This document shows, piece by piece, positions 10,591 to 21,714 of a stretch of 64,000 nt of DNA. The DNA lies in NCBI RefSeq assembly GCF_047948215.1, contig NC_134462.1, positions 113,163,937 through 113,227,936 of the forward strand. The letters run 5' to 3'. Each line of letters opens with the position of its first letter. Positions within the stretch are counted from its first letter, which is position 1. Origin of the DNA: Lycorma delicatula. Taxonomy: Eukaryota; Arthropoda; Insecta; Hemiptera; Fulgoridae. The notes under the pieces are model-generated. The model did no database searches. It had not been told where the DNA came from and was given only the letters and a program-made list of their open reading frames with translations. A program made the position numbers and the translations under genes.

Positions 10591-10740
10591 ACCTTCGGGA
10601 CCAATGTTAGGTATTGGCTTCAGAGGATGAGCTGAATAACAATTTTTGTAGCGTCTGAAAATGCCTTGCCTGACCGAGACTCGAACCCGGGACCACCGGA
10701 TAAAAGACTAAGACGCTACCAGATGCGCAACAGACGCCGA
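10591..10740 (-). mobile_element. SINE family C, copy 1
   Basis: A short tRNA-derived SINE on the minus strand. Read on +, it shows the B box in complement (actcgaacccgggacc), the A-box side (gacgctaccagatgcgcaac) and the tail block (ggcttcagaggatga, accttcggga). The tail block resembles that of family A. Close relatives lie at 20820, 30984, 37560, 40180 and 61531. It is not a functional tRNA gene: no matching acceptor stem closes around a 70-80-nt unit. Confidence 0.8.
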
Positions 10741-11226
10741 TAATGTCGCTGCAATTTCCTGGCATTTAAATTGAGCTTACAATTGAATCTCTCTCATAAT
10801 TATAAATTTCTCCATTGACTTTTATTATTTTATTATTTGTTTATTAATTCCCTAAATTAATAAAAAAGGAATATTTAAAATATTCGATAAATTTTATTAA
10901 AGACGAAAGATAGTTATTTAATATTTAAATAAATCGCCCTTTAACACCTCTGTAATCAAAGATACTACATACTCCCGCCGGTGCTACATCTCTGTATTTA
11001 TTTTACTTAAAAATTTAAACCCTGATCGTAATTTTTTTTTAATCTGTTACCAGAATTTAAAGGAAGAGAACAGTTTAACGGTTTAAAAAAGTCCTCGGTC
11101 AAAGTTTCATATTCGTATTTTTTAAACGGTTCATCGTTGAAAACTGTATGAAAATCACGAAATTATAAAAAAAAAGTGTATGGAATTGCCATTGAAAAGA
11201 AAGTTAGAAAAATAATTCTGAAAATA
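10741..11226. other. AT-rich spacer, nothing recognised
   Basis: No feature is supported. Ends at the TIR of the mariner-like element starting at 11227. Confidence 0.5.
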
Positions 11227-11334
11227 CCGAGTGTCAGACGAAATGATCCAAAATTTTGTTTTTTTAAAAAAAATATTTTTATGAATCGCAATACAAAAAA
11301 GTAAAATACAATGAGTTTACTATGTATATGGAGA

Positions 11335-12512
11335 TTATGTCCTGCTTATCAGGTGTTCAATATGACCACCATCACATTTACCAATTTCTTTAACACATAC
11401 TTCTATGTTGTTAATAACTCGACGACACATATTCTCGGTTATCTCGTTGCACATCTCAATGATAAGCACTCGCAGTTCCACCACTGTACGAGGATATTTA
11501 GGGAAAATCTTTTCCTTCAGAAATTCCCAATGAAAATCACACGGATTCAAATCAGGACTTTTCGAGGACCAGTTCTTTCCACGCGCAAAACGATTAGAAA
11601 TGACATTTGCGTTAAACGTTTCGTGCCGAAAGTAGCTGTATGCGGTCTGGCTCCATCCTGTATGTACCACTCGTTTTCTAATCGAAACCCTTTTGTAAGA
11701 CGCTGAGGAATAAAATTATAACGCAGCATGTTTAGATAACGTTCACTGTTCACTTCCATAAAAGAATAGCCTTATTACCCCATGACTTGAGATTCTTGGA
11801 GTGTGATTCAGCTTTTCATGATGAACGTGTGAATGGGGCTTTCGAAAATCCACACGTGCTTCATGAAAAGGTGCGTCACACTCCAAGAATCCCAAGTCAT
11901 GGAGTAATAGGGGCATTCTTTTTTGGACAGTGTACAGTGAACGTTATCTAAACATGCTGCGTTATAATTTTGTTTCTCAGCTTCTTGCAAAAGGGTTTCC
12001 ATAGGACGAGTGGTACATACAGAATGGAGCCAAGCCCAAAAACGCACATTTTGTTTATTAACAACCTTGTCTAGATGCCTCATCTGAAATCCAAATATTG
12101 TTCAATAATACGTCTTTGTAAACATTCTTTGATGTTTGTTGTCAACCGTTAATTTAGGCAAAACTTTTTACGGATACAATAATTGGCGCACAGATTGCCT
12201 AGAAATCCCAGGTTGTGCTGCTACTTTTCTTGTTGATTCACCCGGCAAATCTACAAGAAAATTAACTCTGTTCTAACAGCGTCGACATTATGTGGAGAAC
12301 GAACATCGGCAGGCCGTTCGAGTTTACTCTCAAATACTGAATCATCAATATTACATTTTTCGTAAAGTCTACTTATTGTTTTAAATGAAGGCGACCACGG
12401 AATTGGAAGAGGAACGAAACCGTCTTTGTGTTAACACTACACTTTTCGTTTCATTTAAAAACAACACAGTCTTTACCCGCTGTTTAATAGTCAGTTTTCC
12501 TTTGTCAGCCAT
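11335..12512 (-). pseudogene. Mariner-like transposase pseudogene (minus strand)
   Basis: The start at 12512 gives MADKGKLTIKQRVKTVLFLN, an N-terminal helix-turn-helix start typical of DUF4817-bearing transposases. Around 12085-12030 is NKQNVRFWAW, the strand before the catalytic core. The next 190 bp are in reverse order, so the frame there is nonsense. Normal order resumes and gives VNSERYLNMLRYNF and then WYIQDGARPHTA near 11670 (second catalytic aspartate), followed by SPDLNPCDF near 11560 (third aspartate), FLKEKIFPKYPRTVVEL, and a C-terminal end at 11335. Several frameshifts and the inverted segment make it non-functional. The C-terminal third is the best preserved. Confidence 0.82.
11646..12032. 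repeat. Large imperfect palindrome, arms about 185 bp
   Basis: The left arm (about 11646-11829) and right arm (about 11849-12032) are inverted copies with scattered mismatches and small indels. The innermost pairing is ttcatgatgaacgtgtg against cacacgtgcttcatgaa, around a loop of about 19 nt centred near 11839. The outermost pairing is tggctccatcctgtatgtac against its complement at about 12010-12030. The duplicated DNA is transposase coding sequence from just after NKQNVRFWAW to the second catalytic aspartate. Transcribed, it would form a long hairpin RNA. Confidence 0.85.
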
Positions 12513-12953
12513 CTTGGAACCACATACAAACAGCGTACTCAGAAAGAGAAGAAACTAGTATTAATGGACTGCTGTCACTTCTGCCAACATATAAAACACA
12601 TTATTCTAAACAATCACTGCTAAAACAAATGTTGGACCATTTCGTGCGCCACCCTATATTATTAGTTTTGTTAATGACTTAATTGTAGAAAAATCACATT
12701 GTTTGTCGGAGTAGTGAAAAATATTAGCGCTAATCTATCCAATAGAAGTTTAGTAATTCGAAATCTGAACAAACCATATATATTTTAATAGTAACAACCA
12801 CCCACCAATATATAAATGAGTTTTAATTAACTGGAAATTCTGGTCTGCAAATTAACAAGGAACGAAGTTGCCTGTACAGGACCCGAATTAAGAACACTAG
12901 ACTTCTGGGAATTTCATAGGAATTACAATCTATCGGTTAAAATATATATATTT

Positions 12954-13083
12954 ATATAATTTTTTTACGGTTAATTATATCATTTTTCAGAACATTTATA
13001 AATGTATAAAATGGAAAAATAAATAAAATAACCCAAAAACTTTCAGAAAAATTATATAATTAACCGTAAAAAATATAAACCAC
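12954..13083. repeat. Small inverted-repeat element, arms about 33 bp
   Basis: The block tttttacggttaattatat with catttttcaga at about 12960-12993 is repeated in complement at about 13047-13080 (tttcagaaaaattatataat, then taaccgtaaaaaat). The short AT-rich centre makes this a plausible tiny MITE or a fold-back remnant. No target duplication is obvious. Confidence 0.6.
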
Positions 13084-13559
13084 ACATAAAGTCAGTTGTT
13101 CTTAAGTAGCAGATCAGTAGATGATAAAATACGAATACCTTTTTATAGAAAAACAAACAAAAGGAGCTTCAAAATAAACTTAATAAAGTAAAAAAAAAAA
13201 AATACTTTTTTTTTTGTTCCATATCGATCAGTATGAAATTACAAATAAATAGCTTAGAAAAAATAATACTAAAAATAAATTTGGGGAAGTCGAAACGAAA
13301 AAAGAAAATTTAAATGTTTTAAAACATTTGTGCATTTTTGAAGGCGATATCTGCATTTTTTAATTCTTTATAAAAATATAATTCTCGATGTACTTACAGC
13401 CTAAATTACGATTTATTTATCTTTATTTCAAGCCCTTTTGCAGAAATCTATGCTTTCTCAGAACATATGAAAATATAAATGTGTGATTAAAAACATATAT
13501 ATTAAGAGTTAAAACGAACAGAGGTATTACTATTCATATTTAAACGTTGATGGATAAGT

Positions 13560-13611
13560 GTCTCAGTTGCTGCTACACTACTGGAGAGGTGAAATTTGGC
13601 TTCATCAGTCT
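13560..13611 (-). pseudogene. Transposase scrap, catalytic-strand motif
   Basis: Minus-strand translation gives TDEAKFHLSSSV followed by a diverged tail. This matches the strand carrying the first catalytic aspartate in mariner-like transposases (usual form DEAxFHLxGxVN). Only about 17 codons are clear. It could be part of another destroyed mariner-like copy; flanks on both sides give nothing convincing. Confidence 0.5.
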
Positions 13612-13817
13612 ACACCACACCGTTTCAACTGTGAATCCTCTTCCGACCTGGTGAGTCACTCTTCAGCAAATTGTAAGCAGCTAGCAATAAAAAAAAAACT
13701 CTTTTGGAAGATTGCAGTATGACACCTCCGATATATGCTAAAAATGTTAACCCCTTCAGAAAGTGCATTTCCGCTAGAAGTTATGGCGATTCAAACTGTA
13801 GTCTACTACTGAGCCAT

Positions 13818-13818
13818 A

Positions 13819-13872
<54 letters not shown>

Positions 13873-13883
13873 TGAGCCAATCC

Positions 13884-13918
<35 letters not shown>
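13818..13918. repeat. TA microsatellite, two tracts
   Basis: A TA tract at about 13819-13869 and another at about 13886-13917, separated by a short interruption (catgagccaatccga). An open frame through it is an artefact of the repeat. Confidence 0.95.
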
Positions 13919-13919
<1 letters not shown>

Positions 13920-13979
13920 AACGAGGGTAATTTAATAATTAGACAAATGGGAACAACGGAAAACTATCAAATAAACTAA

Positions 13980-15630
13980 ACTGTCTGGCCTTCAGTTGAC
14001 ACCCATAACATAGAAAATATCATCTGTTCGAAAAGAATTTCCATTATTATAAACTCCTTTGCTTATATCAAAATAAAGAAAATTCTGTTGAAACGTGTAA
14101 CGTGGAAGAACAGTATACATAGATAAGTTTTATTTTTTAAAGGTGTAAAACCGGCCCAAATTTACTTGTGAATGTTAAAAACAATAAGGCAAAAAATTTT
14201 ATAAGAGGATCGAACAGTTTAATTCGAACAGAACAGGTGTCATCGATTTTTATCGCATTAGACGGATGAAGTACCGACTGAGGCTTTGCAAAATCGCATT
14301 AATGATCTCATTCTCTAGAAAAGACGCGTGAAAATAAAAAATTTTCTGAAATTTGTAGTGCTATTATTGGTACTGAACATTTCATTATAAGCTGAATTAC
14401 TGCAAAACGTGTTTGAAGTTGGTTCCGAACCAACCAAGTTTACTTTGGATGAAAGTTAAACAACGGTTTTTAGTGGAAGGTATTGCTTTTTTAGATAGTA
14501 TGCAATAGCATACTATCGGATGGATAAATACATATCGATACATAAATAAATACCGCGCTTAGTCCGCTCACGCTGTTATGTAATCTCTAGGAGCTATTTA
14601 GGACACTGGTCGGTAAACTGTTTCGAGGCTCAATAGCCGTTTGTGGCACAGACATTCGGTTTTATGCTTTAGGGCGACCGAATGGGGTGGTGGTGGGAGA
14701 AATGCCAAGCAAACCAAATATACGGATGGAATTGGGGATTGGCGAATTTGTTTTCGAAGTTGGTTACAAATGTATGAAAAAGTAAGTGATATAATATAAA
14801 TATAAGAAAAACAAGTACTTTGTTTTTGTTGCTACTTTAAATTTTTTCAAGATTCTAATTATAACTTAAAATAAAGAGGAAGGAAAATCTTGGGAGAGAC
14901 TAATAAATATATCTATCATTACTATATTTTAAAATAATCAAAGTTTAATGTTTGAATTACTTTAAATGTATTAAATATATCAAGAGTAATATGTTGAATG
15001 AAAAATCAAAAAGGTAACATTAAAGAAAGTTTCTCCAATTCTACTACGTACTAATGTACGTTATAAAATACAAATGCAAACTTTTGAAATAGAGAAAGTT
15101 TGACGATTCGATGGTTAAAATTCTAGAATTACATACATACAAGTGATCATAAAATTCATGGAAGAAAAATCATCCACTAAATCTAAAACTAAATTGAACT
15201 TCTGAAAGTGTAGTTAAAAATAATAAATTACACTTATCTAGACTAACACTAGTTACTGTTCTAACAATAGGTTTACATCCCATTATATTATATTAGTTAC
15301 ATCACAGTTTTTTATTATTACACTTGGTTATTAGAAAATAATTTAAGAGACATTGTAAATTTGTCAGATAATTATATATAATAAAAAAAATTTTGAAACC
15401 TCAATCTCTATCTGAATAATTACTTTATCAAATCGTACCCACAATTACTGTTGTATTAGGTTGAACACTTCCTTATAATTTTTGTATTAACTAGACTCCT
15501 TAAAAATTATGAACATAAATAAAAAAGATTGTTAAAAATTTGTTATAATAATTTTTTGTACCTTTTTTTAGAATTTAATAAATAAATGAATAAATGGTTA
15601 TAAAGCAAGTACAGCATCTAAGTTACAAGT
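13980..15630. other. AT-rich spacer with an unassigned moderate-GC stretch
   Basis: Between 14560 and 14720 the GC content rises (cgcgcttagtccgctcacgc; cgaccgaatggggtggtggt) without a recognisable frame. The phrase gaccgaatgg also occurs near 4910, hinting at a shared repeat. From 14200 to 14480 short frame fragments look like decayed coding sequence but match nothing I know. The rest is featureless. Confidence 0.4.
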
Positions 15631-15642
15631 AATGGTCTCAAA

Positions 15643-15918
15643 CCCACCGGGTTGGTCCAATGGTGAACGCGTCTTCCCAAATCAGCTGATTTGTAAGTCT
15701 AGAGTTCCAGCGTTAAAGTCCTAGTACACGGATTTGAATACTAGATCGTGGATACCGATGTTCTTTGGTGGTTGGTTTCAATTAACCACACATCTCAGGA
15801 ATGGTCGAACTGAGACTGTACAAGACTACACTTCATTTGTTTGCACTCATACATATCATCCTCTGAAGTATTATTGAACGGTAATTACGGAGGCTAAACA
15901 GGAGAAAGAAAGGAAAGC
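15643..15918 (+). mobile_element. SINE family A, full-length copy with perfect TSD
   Basis: The head ccgggttggtccaatggtga carries the A-box region and gagttccagcgttaaagtcc the B-box region. The central block (gttctttggtggttggtttc, cacacatctcaggaatggtc) and tail (ggaggctaaacaggagaaag) follow. It is flanked by an identical 12-bp repeat aatggtctcaaa at 15631-15642 and 15919-15930. The element ends in an A-rich stretch, consistent with LINE-mediated insertion. Slightly shorter than the 27565 copy because the ttattttta spacer after the B box is deleted. Confidence 0.92.
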
Positions 15919-15930
15919 AATGGTCTCAAA

Positions 15931-16800
15931 TTACTTCCTCTGAGAGTAATGATACTTATTATACAAAAATCCAATCAGTACTGTGGTTAAGTGAAAATTT
16001 GATATTTGTAACTGAACGTCATCACTATTTCTGTGACCTTAATATTTTATAGTGCAACAAGTATATTTGGTTAAGTTAAGAAGGAGAAACGACTACATAT
16101 CTCAACTTCTGTAGAAAGAAATTCCTTTAGTAAAGGTTTCTCTTTATGTTTTGTAGTTTGATGGATATTTCCATACACAAAACACTTCAGGTGAAGGGAG
16201 AAATTGTTTTAGAACCCCAATTACATATATCGTATAATACTCAATTGATTTCCAAGAGAAAATCAATTATTGTTGCGGCTATTAGTTTAAGCTCAACACA
16301 TAATCAGGAATGGACTACTCCCAATTCTTTTGTCGGCGGAATGCTAGATGACTACTGGCTGGAAGGGACCGTAAGCTTTCTCAGCCTCTGGATGGGCTTT
16401 GTTTGAGTACATTTTTCATTATCCACCTGTTTTCTTTATCCTCTATCCTAAACACGTATTTTCTATTCTGGATATGTAAGCCTACTTCTGTTTGTTCCAT
16501 GGTAAGGTGGCCATGACCTGTAGAGCCAGTTGATTCTTGGTGTGGATCAGTAAGGAGAACTACCTACAGACCGACCCATTATACAATCTTATGTCCAGTG
16601 GCCACGCAATAAAATTTATAGCCTATTAAATAAAACTAGTATCCTAATCTCTGATATGATATATATAAATAGTAAATTTTGTGAACAGAATGTTTGTTAT
16701 ATGTAAGAATATCTACGCTACTTCGGAGAGTGGTATCCATTTCATACCGAATAGTACAAAAATTTTATTGCGGTATCTTAACATAATAGTTAATTAAGGC
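15931..16800. other. Spacer with an unassigned 86-codon frame
   Basis: The frame 16146-16406 (MFCSLMDISIH..., ending FLSLWMGFV) has slightly higher GC than its surroundings but no domain I recognise, and no upstream or downstream coding continuation. It may be a fragment of an old element. A further mixed-composition patch at 16480-16620 is also unassigned. Confidence 0.35.
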
Positions 16801-16825
16801 AATGTTTAATAAAAGGTTTTTTTTC

Positions 16826-17036
16826 TTCAGTCATTTGACTGGTTTGATGCAGCTCTCCAAGATTCTCTATCTAGTGCCAGTCGTTTATTTCGGTATATCC
16901 CCTGCATCCTACAACCCTAACTATTTGTTTTACATAAACGTTGCTTGCCTGCATAATTTTTCCCTTCTACCTGTCGCTCCAATATTAAAGCGACAATTCC
17001 AGTATGCCTTAATATGTGGCGTACAAGTTTGTCTGG
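16826..17036 (-). pseudogene. LINE reverse-transcriptase ORF, C-terminal end
   Basis: Minus-strand translation from about 17036 gives KLVRHILRHTGIVALILERQ, followed by VEGKNYAGK and, after frame damage, RLALDRESWRAASNQSND. This is the extreme C-terminus common to a widespread insect non-LTR retrotransposon family (the RHILRH...GIVALILEGQ end and the closing RESWRAASN block). The upstream reverse transcriptase and endonuclease domains are absent. The clade is uncertain, perhaps RTE- or CR1-like. Confidence 0.72.
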
Positions 17037-17383
17037 CTAAAATGTGTAATTTTACCAACAGGGCTAATAGCTTTCTCAATACCGGAGAATTTAGCCACAT
17101 CATTGGTTTTATTCAGTTGGATACCGCTTGAAATATTGTTTATAGGCGGAAGTTAGCACTAATCTCCGTATACAAAAATGTTAGAAAAACAACAGAATAA
17201 CGATTAGGCAGTATAAGAGTAAATAACTTATTACTTACAGGAATGGGAAATAACGTAGTTACGGATATAAATGTGTCAATAGTTTACTTCTAGTTGTATA
17301 AGTAATGAAAAGCAACAGCATCTAAGCCGTTTTCCTGAACAGAATTTCTATGATTTACATATTCGATTTTAGAATTTAAAATA

Positions 17384-18673
17384 CGAGGTGTGTGAGAAAA
17401 GTAATGAGACTGGTAACACTGCGAGCGATCTGGCAACGCTGTATCTACCGGTCTGTGCTAGACCGGTTTGTTCATCCCTTCCACATGCTCAGTACAAGTT
17501 TCAAATCCGTTCAGCCAACACATTATTTTTGATAGCGCCATCAGTGAAGTTGTGTTTTTGTTGTGCGTTACGAAAATGGAGCGTCGGAATTTAGAGCGAC
17601 GTTATGCAATCAAGTTTTGTGTAAACTTAGGGAATCCGCGAGTGTGACTTTTGAAAAGTTAAAACAGGCATATGAGGAATATTGCTTATCAAGAGCACAA
17701 ATTTTCCGCTAGCACAAATCATTTTTGGAAGGCTGAGAACACATTGAAGAACAACCTCGCTCAGGGAGACCTTCAACTTCAAAATCTGACGAAAACGTTG
17801 AGCGTGTGTGGGTTCTTGTGAGATCAGACCATCGTTTAAAAATAAGTATGATGAGTGAACAGTTAAATTTAAACACTTTCACTGTACATCAAATTTTGAC
17901 AGACGATTTGGACATGTGAAAGGTTTATGCGAAATTTGTGCCGAAAAACCTCACAACCGAACAGAAGGTCAATCGAAGAAACGTGTGCGTTGATCTTTTT
18001 GAGAGGATTGACAACAACCAAGAATTCTTCAATCGTGTGATCACAGGTGATGGATGAGTCGTGGATATCTGAGTACGATCCTGCAACAAAGCGGTAAAGC
18101 GAAGAGATGGTACACTCCGTCATCTCCTCGACCGAAAAAATGTCGAATGAGCAAATCAAAGATCAAAACCATGCTGATTTGCTTTTTTGACAGTAGGGGT
18201 ATCGTGCATAAAGAATTTGTTCCTCCAGGACAAACTTTCAACCAAGTTTTTTACAAAGCTGTCCTTGAAAGGCTCAGGAAAAGAGTCATTCGCGTGAGAT
18301 CAGACATTGGAGACATGTGGATGCTTCATCATGACAATGCCCCGTGTGACACGGGGCCATTTTCATTACGGAAATTTTGACCTCAAAACGCATTCCTACG
18401 GTTCTTCAACCCCCCTATTCACCTGATTTGAGTCCTTGTGACTTTTTCTTTTTCCCGAAATTGAAATATATATTAAAAGGACGTCATTTTGGAACTCTGG
18501 AGAACATTCAAAAGACTGTGACCGACCAGTTAAAAGCCCTACCAGTTGAAACCTTCCAGCGTTGGTATCATGAGTGGGAAAAACGACTCCGCCGGTGTAC
18601 TGCTGCCCAAGGGAACTACTTTGAAGGGGATAATAGTAAAAAGTCAGTCTCATTACTTTTCTCACACGCCTCG
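17384..18673 (+). mobile_element. Full-length mariner element (inactive)
   Basis: The ends are inverted repeats of 29 bp with one mismatch: cgaggtgtgtgagaaaagta... at 17384-17412 and the complement of the same at 18645-18673. TA dinucleotides at 17382-17383 and 18674-18675 are the expected target duplication. The length of 1290 bp is normal for mariner. The transposase inside is broken by stops and frameshifts, so any movement would need a source in trans. The near-identical termini suggest it is the youngest DNA element in the window. Confidence 0.95.
17576..18634 (+). pseudogene. Mariner transposase pseudogene (DD34D type)
   Basis: The start at 17576 gives MERRNLERRYAIKFCVNLG, the N-terminal paired-domain-like helix-turn-helix. 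After several in-frame stops come EQPRSGRPSTSKSDENVERV (linker), LNLNTFTVHQILT, and VPKNLTTEQKVNRRNVCVDL. ITGDG near 18050 marks the first catalytic aspartate, but the following residues are out of frame. FDSRGIVHKEFVPPGQT and HHDNAP (second aspartate, about 18330) lie in one frame, and YSPDLSPCDFF (third aspartate, about 18416-18448) lies in another. The C-terminus KGRHFGTLENIQKTVTDQL...NYFEGDN is well kept. Closely resembles insect mariners; inactive. Confidence 0.92.
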
Positions 18674-18726
18674 TATATTCTTTTCTTTTAAGTTTTACGG
18701 AACTGATTTCAGTAAAAAAATGTAGT

Positions 18727-19045
18727 TGCTTTAAAATTTTATAATGATCATCGATAGAAATAAATCGATATTATAAATTGACAAAGTAATTAATTTTGTT
18801 ATAACACCTAATATCAGTAATATAGTGAATCAGAAAGAGATAGCGATAGAGAGTGAGAGAGCGAAAGAAAGAGAGATATCTTTGAACTAATACCAAAAAT
18901 ATATATTCCTTTAAAATTTGATAACGATCATCGATAGCGATAAATCGATATTATAAACTGAGAAAGTAAATTATCTTATTATAACACCTAATATAAATAA
19001 TATAGTGCATCAGAAAGAGAGAGATAGAAATGACTTTGAACAATC
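18727..19045 (+). repeat. Tandem duplication, about 180-bp period
   Basis: Two adjacent copies share gatcatcgatag, aaatcgatattataaa, ttataacacctaatat and tcagaaagagagata in the same order, starting near 18730 and 18910. The first copy carries an extra GA-rich run (gagtgagagagcgaaagaaa). No coding potential. Confidence 0.75.
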
Positions 19046-19532
19046 ATAAACATAACATACGAAAAAATTATTATTTATTTTATTTTATTTTATCAATGGA
19101 AAAATATTTTTGAAAAAAGAAATATTTCTGAACGGTGAACAAAGGAATAATGTTATTTAAAACAATAAAAAAATAAATAAAAACCATCATATCTACAATA
19201 AGAATTTTTATATAATGTACCATTCCTTTTTAGAAACATTCCCCTTTGAATGAAAGATTTTTCGCGGTATTTTTTTTTGCTTCTATGTAAAAACACACTC
19301 CATTAACCGACTACTCCTCTTCACCGTAACAAATAAAATGCCTCAAGCGATACGTAAAACCCTCTTATACTACAAAAAAGGACTTTGTTGTTCATATCCG
19401 CTTTTTGTAGTATTAAAATCTCAAAAACTAGTTTACTACTGATATTTTATCCGATTCCATTATATATACAAAATGTTCACAAATTATAAAATTGGATATA
19501 CTTTTTATTAATGACATGTATTGTATAGTTAG

Positions 19533-19576
<44 letters not shown>

Positions 19577-20510
19577 TTTTACAGTTACTAAAACATATGT
19601 ACGTTTTGTTTTAATTTGATGTATTATATTACATTAAAAGACCAGTCACGTTACCATGGTGATTACATCAATATTCTTTTTTTAAGCCCTCTTTTCACCT
19701 ACCCCCAGTACAAATACTATCGTTTTTTTTTTTTAAAGGTTAACGATTTAACAAAACGAAGAAAAAAACAGGTAAAGTAACAGTAATTAAAAATTAGCTT
19801 CGTTAATTTTTTCCGCAAATAAAATTAAAAAAGATCTGTAAACCTATATCCGATGTATATTAAAGTCAGTATTTTTACAAATGTTGTTTTATATAGGGAA
19901 TATTTAAATAGATAAAGTAAATTAAATATATATTTATATTTTGATCCGATTATTCTTTTTCATTTTATTATTTTGCATTTTAATTAATGAAGTTTTTACA
20001 CCGTTAAAATTACATCATAATTTACTGAAAAATGTCTCCAGTAATTAAAATAGAAAATAATTTAAAAATATAACGGAAAGACTAACGGAAGAATTTATGT
20101 AAAACAAATTATTAATAAATATTACGTAACATCTAGTTTTAAATTTTTATAATTCCAACGTATTATTTCTCACAGATTATTTGTATTTATTTATTCAATA
20201 AGAAACTACAAGCTTATTCCTAATTATAAGTTACCTTAATATTTTTTAATGATGGAAAGGAATTAATTTTATTGTGTTACGTAACTAATTTTTTTAAAGC
20301 CGTATAATTAGGAGGAGATCAAACATTTTAAATCATACAGCACTTTACTGTTGCACTATTTTATCCAAGTGCGGTTCAAATTTTATTGTGTAACCCTTTG
20401 AACAGGACTTCTAGGATTAAATTTCCTTTAAAAATTAAAATATCTCGCATTTCTATTTATTTATGAGTAAGTTAAATGAGAAAACGTCGGGAGTTCAAGT
20501 TAAGAGGCTT
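19046..20510. other. AT-rich spacer with a TA microsatellite
   Basis: A TA tract of about 36 bp lies at 19535-19570. Nothing else is recognised; poly-A/T runs are common. Confidence 0.55.
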
Positions 20511-20514
20511 GTTC

Positions 20515-20740
20515 AATTACCTTTGTTGACCTTGAGAAAACGTTTCAATGTATAAACAGGAGCTTACTGAAGAAAAATTTGGAGAATAAATGTTTTTCCA
20601 CCCGCTCGATTAAATCTATTAAAAGTTTGTTCTACGGAACAATTATAATTATGATCAAAGGAAATGATTATTTATTTACCAATATAGGTTCCAAGGGTAT
20701 TCTTTACAAAATTACGTTATTATGTTCGATAAGGGTTGTA
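20515..20740 (+). pseudogene. LINE reverse-transcriptase palm fragment
   Basis: The + strand reads FVDLEKTFQCINRSLLKKN at about 20522-20580, matching the reverse-transcriptase motif A block (usual form FVDLEKAFDxVNR). The catalytic aspartate after F is replaced by Q. It continues with RSIKSIKSLFYGT and NIGSKGILY, in the positions of the next conserved blocks before motif B. The reading survives for about 70 codons only. Together with the C-terminal scrap at 21234-21450 it may be one decayed LINE interrupted by the SINE at 20820. Confidence 0.6.
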
Positions 20741-20819
20741 CCAATATTATTAATTCCATATCATTACTTAGAGAGATCCGGTATGCCGATAAAATATTTG
20801 CATCTTAGCCTATTCAAAT

Positions 20820-20967
20820 GTGCCGACCTCCGTGGCGCGAGTGGTAGCGTCTCGGCCTTTCATCCGCAGGTCCCGAGTTCAAATCCAATCAAGCATGGCA
20901 TTTTCACACATTTACAACAAAATTGCCATTTCATCTCATTCTCTAAACCAAGAGGCTAAAAATGAAA
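20820..20967 (+). mobile_element. SINE family C, copy 2, with TSD
   Basis: tRNA-like head: A-box side gcgcgagtggtagcgtctcg, B box cccgagttcaaatcc. The body is atggcattttcacacattta and the tail ends ccaagaggctaaaaatg. Flanked by gcctattcaaat (20808-20819) and gcttattcaaat (20968-20979), an 11/12 match taken as the target duplication. A 126-codon open frame overlaps the head and the upstream LINE scrap; it is composite and not a gene. Confidence 0.88.
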
Positions 20968-21233
20968 GCTTATTCAAATATAAAAAAAATTGCAAGCATT
21001 TTAATTGAAAAGTATCCACAAATAAAATAAAAGTAATGGTTTTTAAAGGAAAGGACTACATTAGAAGTGAAATAGACAAAAAGATTTTATTTTCGAGCAA
21101 GCCATTTGTTTCAGTTATTTAAATTATTATTTTTCGTTAGACTAAGATAAAAAAAAAAAAAAACATAAATCAAATAGATAAAAGAAATATATTTAAAGCG
21201 ATGGGTGGAACAATTAAAAATATTCTGAAATGT

Positions 21234-21450
21234 TAAGGCAAGAATTGAGACGTACCTGAAACTCTTACTGATGGCAAAATATAAGAAGGATCGGGAAGAA
21301 CATTTAAAAAGAATGGATCATAGATGTGTTCCAAAACCAGCTCTATTTTATAAACTCAATGGAATCGAGGCAGATCGAGAAAGCGATGCAAACGAAATAC
21401 ATCACGCGAAAGAAATAAAGATGATGTTGATATTTGTATGTAGGAACTAA
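21234..21450 (+). pseudogene. LINE ORF2 C-terminal fragment
   Basis: An uninterrupted stretch of about 70 codons reads RIETYLKLLLMAKY, then REEHLKRMDHRCVPKPALFY, then KLNGIEADRESDANEIHHAK and a stop. The EHLxRMDxxRxPKxALxYKPxG block is characteristic of the end of insect LINE reverse-transcriptase ORFs, where a GRPRKRW-type run normally follows; here that run is eroded. Same strand as the fragment at 20515-20740 and at a plausible distance for one element. Confidence 0.6.
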
Positions 21451-21714
21451 TAAAACAGTTGATAATTTTTGTTGTAATTTCATAATCTTTTTCCTAACTT
21501 TACATCTGCAATCAGCTTTTTGTAAAAACTTATAACAATTATATTAATTTGGATGAAATAGGTTAATATCTATTAAATCTGCATGATACTAATTATTTTA
21601 ATAAGTTCTTGGGTGTTGACTAAGAAACTGATTACACATTAACGGATTTTGATGGTTTTATTAATTTTTTTCAAAATTTTGACTATTTTTAATTCTTTAA
21701 ATTTATTCTATACT

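Larger units (their letters stand above)
11227..12654 (-). mobile_element. Mariner-like element with internal inverted duplication
   Basis: The ends carry imperfect inverted repeats. The left reads gtgtcagacgaaatgatcca (11231-11250), and the right end in complement reads ggtggcgcacgaaatggtcc. TA dinucleotides flank both ends (11225-11226 and 12655-12656), as expected for Tc1/mariner. The length, about 1.43 kb, exceeds the 1.2-1.3 kb usual for this type because of the inverted duplication at 11646-12032. It encodes the decayed transposase described separately. Confidence 0.83.

Noticed and set aside
16146..16406. 86-codon frame as a small gene
   Set aside because: No motif and no flanking coding sequence; left as unassigned spacer.
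17384..18673. Potentially active mariner
   Set aside because: The termini look intact, but the transposase has several stops and frameshifts, including right after the first catalytic aspartate.
20820..20895. Possible tRNA gene
   Set aside because: A- and B-box-like sequences are present, but there is no closing acceptor stem, the body continues into a SINE tail, and related copies exist elsewhere in the window.
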